This document shows positions 33,110 to 64,000 of a stretch of DNA of 64,000 nt, piece by piece. Numbering within the stretch: the stretch's first letter is position 1; each line of letters starts with the position of its first letter. Origin of the DNA: Conus ventricosus. Taxonomy: Eukaryota; Mollusca; Gastropoda; Neogastropoda; Conidae. A program made the translations under genes and the position numbers. Location of the stretch: positions 51,643,121-51,707,120 of the forward strand of contig CM031618.1 in assembly GCA_018398815.1 (NCBI GenBank), in the 5' to 3' direction. Below the pieces are notes generated by a model. That model was not told the DNA's origin, searched no databases, and was given only the letters and a program-made list of their open reading frames with translations.

Positions 33110-33700
33110 TCTTCTGATACGTAGGATATGTATGACAGCTTCTTCTTCTGCAATGTCTGCATTTGACACACGAGGATGTACCAGAATGCTTCGTAAACCA
33201 GCGGAAAAGCCCACCTTTTGCAATTAGGCACTGGACAGTTGATGGGGATGAAGATGCTCTCAAGAAAGTTCAAACCTCCACTGGATTCTTTGGAAATACA
33301 GCAGCATGTCAGATTAGGAAATACCAGCGTGGGCTGGCTTCATTTCAGTGTGGGCAGAACCCGGCAAAAAGACATTGGACTACTTACTACCCTGTGATCC
33401 ATCACCCAATCACAGGACAGTCCAGGAGTGCTTGTGACTTGCAGAGGAGGCCGCGAGAGAGGTTGGACAAGAGTACGTCATCACTACGTTTGATCTTGGG
33501 GTTTGTATGAAATCGCCGGGAACCAACCAACCTGACCGGTACAAGAAGCATATTATTCTGATCGGTATTTTCCACCTTGCCTGTGCGTACCTCATGATGC
33601 TTGGCGAGCTGGATGGTTCTGGGTTCGGAGATATCCTTCTGAAGGCAGGTTTGATCTCTCCTGGTTCTCAGCAAGGGTGCTGTCTGGCAAACATCTTTCG
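33110..33700 (+). pseudogene. Decayed coding remnant of an unrecognised repetitive gene
   Basis: Protein-like segments in two plus frames: HWTVDGDEDALKKVQTSTGF (about 33,229), then GQEYVITTFDLG (about 33,465) and YKKHIILIGIFHLACAYLMM with LDGSGFGDILLKAGLISPGS (33,540-33,670). Frame changes break it. I have the impression of a multi-copy invertebrate protein of unknown function, often transposon-associated, but cannot name it. Confidence 0.4.
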
Positions 33701-33899
33701 GACCAAATCAGGGCTGCAGTCTACGCATACTTTTATAACATATATACGGTTGACAAGGCACGTGCAGTATTGGTCAGTAATTCGTTATGAAAGTATTGCT
33801 TGTCTTATTTTTAATTTGTTTCATTGCATGAAAATTTCTTCTAAGTGCACCTTTGCACCAGTACAGAGGAAACCCATTGATATACTTTTCCATTGATAT

Positions 33900-34297
33900 A
33901 GGCTACTTTTTACGCCTAAGAAATAGATGTTAGGCGAGACAAATAAATGTCTTAAATGACTCTTCACGGAGTTAAATTGGAAGATGCACAGCAAATTTGC
34001 ACATATATTTAATATATTTGTAAGAAAATTAAGGTTTGTGGCGTTGAATATAATAATACAATCCCTATACAGTATATAGATTTGAAATACACTCGTAATT
34101 ATTCGCCGATTTCTAAAGTAATATTAACATTAGTTATTTGTTGAATTTTGTGGCCAGATATGTCCAGTTTGAATAAATACGGAAGAATAAGGCTGAACTA
34201 ATTTGCTAGAGAGTTGCCTTTTCCGTTTTGGAGGAGCATATTCGGATTATCTCCCTTTGCTGCGATGTTGCAGAGCATTTCCTAAAGGAAGAGAGAG

Positions 34298-34298
<1 letters not shown>
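33900..34298. other. Intergenic, no feature seen
   Basis: AT-rich sequence without supported genes or repeats. Confidence 0.5.
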
Positions 34299-34328
<30 letters not shown>

Positions 34329-34367
34329 AATTAGACCATAGAGCGTGCGTCGAATTTTATTGGGGGA

Positions 34368-34406
<39 letters not shown>
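34299..34406. repeat. Two poly(G) tracts, G28 and G38
   Basis: G runs at 34,299-34,326 and 34,369-34,406 are separated by 42 bp of ordinary sequence. Confidence 0.93.
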
Positions 34407-34407
<1 letters not shown>

Positions 34408-34717
34408 GATTTAAAACTGCCATGCTTCTTCTAATCGAGTACTGCGTGTTGCATTGTTTTTGTTTTTTTCTCTTGAAAAAGGCCACGTGGCCGAAATTAG
34501 AAGAATGGCATTGTGATGTTCTATAATGTTTTCTTCCCTTTGGAGGACTATTGCTTTTTTTTTGTGATGAAATGCTTCAATCAAAATGTGACAGTTGTTA
34601 TCATTAAAAAAACAAACAAACAAACAAACAAAAAATGACCTCACCAAGTTGGACAACTGTCATGTGTGTTGCATAATGTCACAACATTCGTAAACTAACT
34701 CAGAAAAGAAGCGTTCT

Positions 34718-35075
34718 TTCAGGTTCAGGTTCAGGTTCAGATTTAGGGGCGATGATTGTTTCATCATAGCCTCACGGCTTTATATGCCCCTTCTTTATAT
34801 GCTCTGTCATTGGTCAGGTCGACAGCGAGCCCAGTTTTTATTTTCGACCATCAAAGTCGAACATGATGTCTGTTATTATTTCATGCTTATCGATAAGATT
34901 TTTAAAAGAGTTAATATTTGGGTGCACGTTTGATGTTTGGAGTTAGTTTTATTCCAAATTGGGGCTATCCTCTGGCTGAAGAAATGTTTCCTTATATTAA
35001 CTTGCTGTATTTGTACTTTGTCACAACTGTTACGGGTTATGTTGGTTAGTGCAGGTTCAAAAAAACATGCTTGAT
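34718..35075 (-). mobile_element. CR1-like LINE 3' end, minus strand
   Basis: The minus strand encodes VNIRKHFFSQRIAPIWN, the same C-terminal motif as the plus-strand CR1-like element at about 3,290 (TRKHFFSERVAKTWN). The 3' end is a CTGAAC repeat (plus strand CAGGTTCAGGTTCAGGTTCA at 34,720-34,740). Only a few hundred bases of the 3' end survive. Confidence 0.75.
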
Positions 35076-35618
35076 CAATTTTTGTTGTTGTTGTTGGCTC
35101 TTTTCCCGTGTGTGTTGTGTGTTGTGTGTGTGTGTGTTGTTTTGTTTTTATATAGCTGGAATGCGTAAAGCAGTAAGTGGATTTTAAATTCGCATTTTTC
35201 ATGCCTGTAGTACATGCCACAATTCTACACTAGAGCCAGCATGCACGCACTTATTTGAAAGCACTCTCTCGCTTCACTTCACACCCACTCGTACATACGA
35301 TTAAACACGGCGAAAGAGAAGGTCGTATTTATTTGTCGATTTTTCTTACAGTTGGTGAAAGATTGATAATGTGTGTGTGTGTGTGTGGTTCTTCGTCTGT
35401 CTGTTGATTTATATTATACAGAGCATGATCCACTGAAGTGGGCACATAATAGTGTAAACACTGATACAATGTACCAATCTACACATTGTGTGGACTTTGA
35501 AATCACATGGGAAAAGAAAGACAAAAGTTTTATGCCCAGCCGGCTAATTTTGCATCGTAAGGAGAAACAAAATCGAGATAAACAATGAATCATGGAATCC
35601 GATAACGCTTAACAAAAG

Positions 35619-35665
<47 letters not shown>
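35619..35665. repeat. Poly(C) tract, 47 bp, upstream of the WW-CUE gene
   Basis: An uninterrupted C47 run ends 232 bp before the predicted start codon and is followed by CTTTCTC and a T run (35,679-35,690). Confidence 0.93.
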
Positions 35666-35896
35666 TTTCTCTAACCTTTTTTTTTTTTTTACTTGTTTCT
35701 ACTTCAGTCATCATTTTGTCTGTTCAGCAGTCTGTTATTTATATTCTGAATTCATATATGATTACAAATGATCACGTTTCGAAATGCAACAGGACATTAT
35801 TTTGTGAACGATGTCGCAATGACAAAAACAGTTTCCCTGTTCAGAGTGTACTGTTTCAGTATTTAGACAAACATAAAAGGCATCATAATATCCAAG

Positions 35897-61165
<25,269 letters not shown>

Positions 61166-61404
61166 GTATGTCTCTTAGCTGACACTGCATTGTGTATGAT
61201 GGTGACGTTGCTGGAAGTGCTGTCCAACGGTTCAGTGCCGGCCATTCTCACATCCTTCAGTGCCAGCTTATCTTGCAGACATTTTCTTTGAATGCTTGCA
61301 TTTATCAGTTCTAAAATTATTCTTGCATTGCTTCCAAAAAGGAATGTTACCACTCAGAGTAGTTTTACAGTATACTTACCTGTCCAAACAAATGCTTTAT
61401 GTCT

Positions 61405-61635
61405 GCTTAGCATGGAAGATTGCCATTTCAGTTGTTTGTTAGGTGGGAAGATTGCCATTTCAGTTGTTTGTTCGGTGGGAAGATTGCCATTTCAGTTGTT
61501 TGTTAGGTGGGAAGATTGCCATTTCAGTTGTTTGTTAGGTGGGAAGATTGCCATTTCAGTTGTTTGTTAGGTGGGAAGATTGCCATTTCAGTTGTTTGTT
61601 AGGTGGGAAGATTGCCATTTCAGCTGTTTGTTCGG
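61405..61635. repeat. 32-bp minisatellite, about 7 units
   Basis: The unit is GGGAAGATTGCCATTTCAGT plus TGTTTGTTAGGT, almost identical between copies. Confidence 0.95.
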
Positions 61636-61738
61636 TACTGATACCAAATCTGTGTAGCTGGAAGAGGCATGCTACTTCCTAGTCAGAACTGGCGGACCAT
61701 TCTGAAGGTTCACATGGATATCGACATTTCTGAGCAGA

Positions 61739-61842
61739 TGCCGTGTCACACCAGGGCAACTCTGGCATGAGTTGCGTGTCACACCAGGGCAACTCTGGCA
61801 TGAGTTGCGTGTCACACCAGGGCAACTCTGGCATGAGTTGCA
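61739..61842. repeat. 33-bp tandem repeat, 3 units
   Basis: GTGTCACACCAGGGCAACTC plus TGGCATGAGTTGC repeated three times. Confidence 0.96.
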
Positions 61843-62611
61843 AGCATTGAATAGGGAACATTTCCTACAGTCGACCATGGTTGTCTGGTTACGCTGTTAC
61901 TACAGGGCTAATGTGCACCAGACAGTGCAGGTTTGGACTCCCAGGTTTTCCGTCTCTAAGGCTATGTTGGTTCTCGGCACCTTCTTTTGTATTATCCAGT
62001 GCACCCCCCCCCCCCCCACTCCCCCCCCAAACTCGAGGGATCCCCAGTCCACCACCCAGGGGACGCGCCACTACACTGTATAGCCCCAGCACGAGGTGCT
62101 CTTGGTTCAGACATCATTGATAGTGTTGGCAGTGTGCAAGATGTCGAAGAAGTAGGGGGTCGGTGAATGTTCCAGATTGATTCCAGTTCCGAACTCAGTG
62201 GTCAGTGACAGAGCAACACAGAAATGAACACTAGTAGAGTAAAATGCATCCACTTCTCAATTGTTGTTTGAAAAAGAAAATAGGCGAGATTCAGACGTGC
62301 AGGATTTTTAGGGGGTGATTCTTAAACAAAAAAGTACATGTTTCATTCAGTGTTAATTCCTTTAGTGCTTTGGTAGTTATGAGAATATTGTGTATGTTAA
62401 AGGAAAGGAATAGTTATTGAGGGTCTTTTTATAAGGTTTCAATATGAATGTTCCAAAAGTATGTGCATTGTCATTGAACACATGTGATTTGGGGTTTTGT
62501 TTTCAGTTTTATATCTTATCAGTGATTAAGTAATGTTCTGCACAGCTTTTTTTGTTTTTTTCTATTTTGCTGTCATTGAATGATTTTGGTTATCAAATGA
62601 TCAAAGGCCTT
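61843..62611. other. Intron sequence, no feature seen
   Basis: Contains poly-C runs at about 62,006-62,029 and otherwise nothing supported. Confidence 0.5.
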
Positions 62612-62619
62612 GTTCATAC

Positions 62620-63326
62620 AGGGCTTCTGAAAACGCAAAAAAATTGCGTACAGTACGCATTAAAACTCTACGGGACGCACTGGGTGTCCGTGTAAGGGGT
62701 CCCCAGGGACCCCTTCAAATTTTGGTGAAGTCAGACATAAAGTGAGAAAAGACTCCCTTCAGCATCGTAAGTTGGGTGCCGTAACATCGTAGGTCTGCTG
62801 CACTTCGGACCGAACCCATCCCTTTTCAAGTTTGAACAGTAACAAGCGAGTAGGGCAGCTTCCTAACAACATACGTCGTCACTTTTGTCGTCTGCTGAGG
62901 CTGACTGACTAAGCTTAACGCTAGGCCACAGCCTCGTTTTCAGTTGACCGAATTTTCCTACTTTGAGCCATGTGATGTCACGATGACGCTTTTCATTTTC
63001 CCAGCAGGAGAGAGGCATTTCCGCGAAGCCTTTGTTTCCAACATGTCTCTCGAAGCGTGGTTAACGAAATTATCGTCGCAAAAGCGAAAAAGCGTAGCAG
63101 AGGAGCAAGATCGAGAACGGATACAATTTTTGATGTTTATTTTGTTGTTTTTATTGTGACGATGTGTCTGTGACAATTGCAGTGCGTGTGCAGGGATGCA
63201 ATTTTTTAACGTATATTTGTTGTTTTTATTGTGGTGTAGGGACCCCTTAATGTTAGCCTGGACCCCTTAAAAATCTGATGAAGGGGTCCCTGGGACTGGA
63301 AAGATTTTCACCCCAGCAGAAGCCCT
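62620..63326. mobile_element. hAT-type MITE, 707 bp, with 8-bp TSD
   Basis: TIRs AGGGCTTCTG and CAGAAGCCCT are perfect, and GTTCATAC is duplicated at 62,612-62,619 and 63,327-63,334. Subterminal copies of AAGGGGTCCC/GGGACCCCTT include the inverted repeat at 62,694-62,715. A short frame from about 63,042 (MSLEAWLTKLSSQKRKSVAE) resembles the start of a hAT-type transposase; it ends at 63,159. Confidence 0.9.
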
Positions 63327-63334
63327 GTTCATAC

Positions 63335-64000
63335 TATATCGTCATTTCTAAATAAAGCCAGTTACTATATCGTCATTTCCAAATAAAGCCAGTCACTATA
63401 TCGTCATTTCCAAATAAAGCCAGTCACTATATCGTCATTTCCAAATAAAGCCAGTTACTATATCGTCATTTCCAAACAAAGCCAGTTACTATATCGTCAT
63501 TTCCAAATAAAGCCAGTCACTATATCGTCATTTCCAAATAAAGCCAGTCACTATATCGTCATTTCCAAATAAAGCCAGTTACTATATCGTCATTTCCAGA
63601 TAAAGCTAGTCACTATATCGTCATTTCCAAATAAAGCCAGTTACTATATCGTCATTTCCAAATAAAGCCAGTTACTATATCGTCATTTCCAAATAAAGCC
63701 ATTTCCAAATAAAGCCAGTACTATATCGTCATTTCCAAATAAAGCCAGTCACTATATCGTCATTTCAAATAAAGCCAGTCACTATATCGTCATTTTCAAA
63801 TAAAGCCAGTCACTATATCGTCATTTCCAATAAGCCATCACTAATCGTCATTTCCAAATAAAGCCAGTCACTATATCGTCATTTCCAATAAAGCCAGTCA
63901 CTATATCTCATTAATAAACCAGTCATTCATTTAATAAGCTCCTTATCGTCATATTCCAATAAAGCCAGTCACTATTCGTCATTTCCATACTAAGCCGTCA
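63335..64000. repeat. 31-bp satellite, about 21 units, running off the window
   Basis: The unit is ACTATATCGTCATTTCCAAA plus TAAAGCCAGTC. It starts immediately after the MITE's right target duplication. Units are regular to about 63,820 and then lose bases towards the edge. Nearly every unit holds AATAAA. Confidence 0.96.

Noticed and set aside
61405..64000. Regular 31-33 bp repeats that could suggest a CRISPR array
   Set aside because: The units are directly adjacent without spacers, and the DNA is eukaryotic. These are minisatellites.

Overview
This is a stretch of animal nuclear DNA. It has two intron-containing genes with GT-AG splice sites, very abundant (CA/GT)n and (CT)n microsatellites, several minisatellites, and many decayed retrotransposons and DNA transposons. 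The mix (CR1-like and RNase H-bearing LINEs, tRNA-derived SINEs, a ZSWIM-type transposase, a recurrent 3' tail containing GGTCGGCTGGGCTATAAGC) suggests a lophotrochozoan, most likely a gastropod mollusc. That assignment is an inference from repeat style, not proven.

Layout. Positions 1-13.7 kb are intergenic and transposon-rich: a LINE 3' end, SINEs, a CR1-like LINE (2.46-3.55 kb), a complete but broken DNA transposon with long terminal inverted repeats and a ZSWIM/MULE-like transposase (4.60-8.17 kb), a 25-bp minisatellite, and an uncharacterised repeat present twice, the second copy split by a LINE. From 13,745 to 25,697 (+) lies a seven-exon gene for a zf-HIT protein, the ZNHIT6/BCD1 box C/D snoRNP assembly factor. 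Its joined coding length is 891 nt (296 aa) and all splice phases agree. Its introns hold two hAT-like elements, SINEs and tiny retrotransposed tails.

From 25.7 to 35.9 kb is a repeat-rich intergenic zone: a 39-bp minisatellite expanded inside a dispersed repeat, a hAT MITE, a hammerhead-like motif, CR1 fragments and long poly(G)/poly(C) tracts. From 35,897 to beyond the right edge lies a second + strand gene. Its first five coding exons encode a WW domain split by an intron, a CUE-like domain, a Ser/Pro/Lys-rich linker and a helical region. I do not recognise the family. Its 10.2-kb first intron contains a LINE whose first 2 kb, including an inverted 5' end, is tandemly duplicated. Later introns hold a Penelope-like inverted element, more LINE pieces, minisatellites, a 707-bp hAT-type MITE with a perfect 8-bp target duplication, and a 31-bp satellite running off the window.

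The most notable pattern is a set of insertions only 31-62 bp long. Four are flanked by 11-12 bp target site duplications and all consist of the hairpin tail that also ends a longer LINE family. Many reading-frame breaks lie in homopolymers, and the two copies of the duplicated LINE differ mostly by homopolymer length, so some breaks may be sequencing error.
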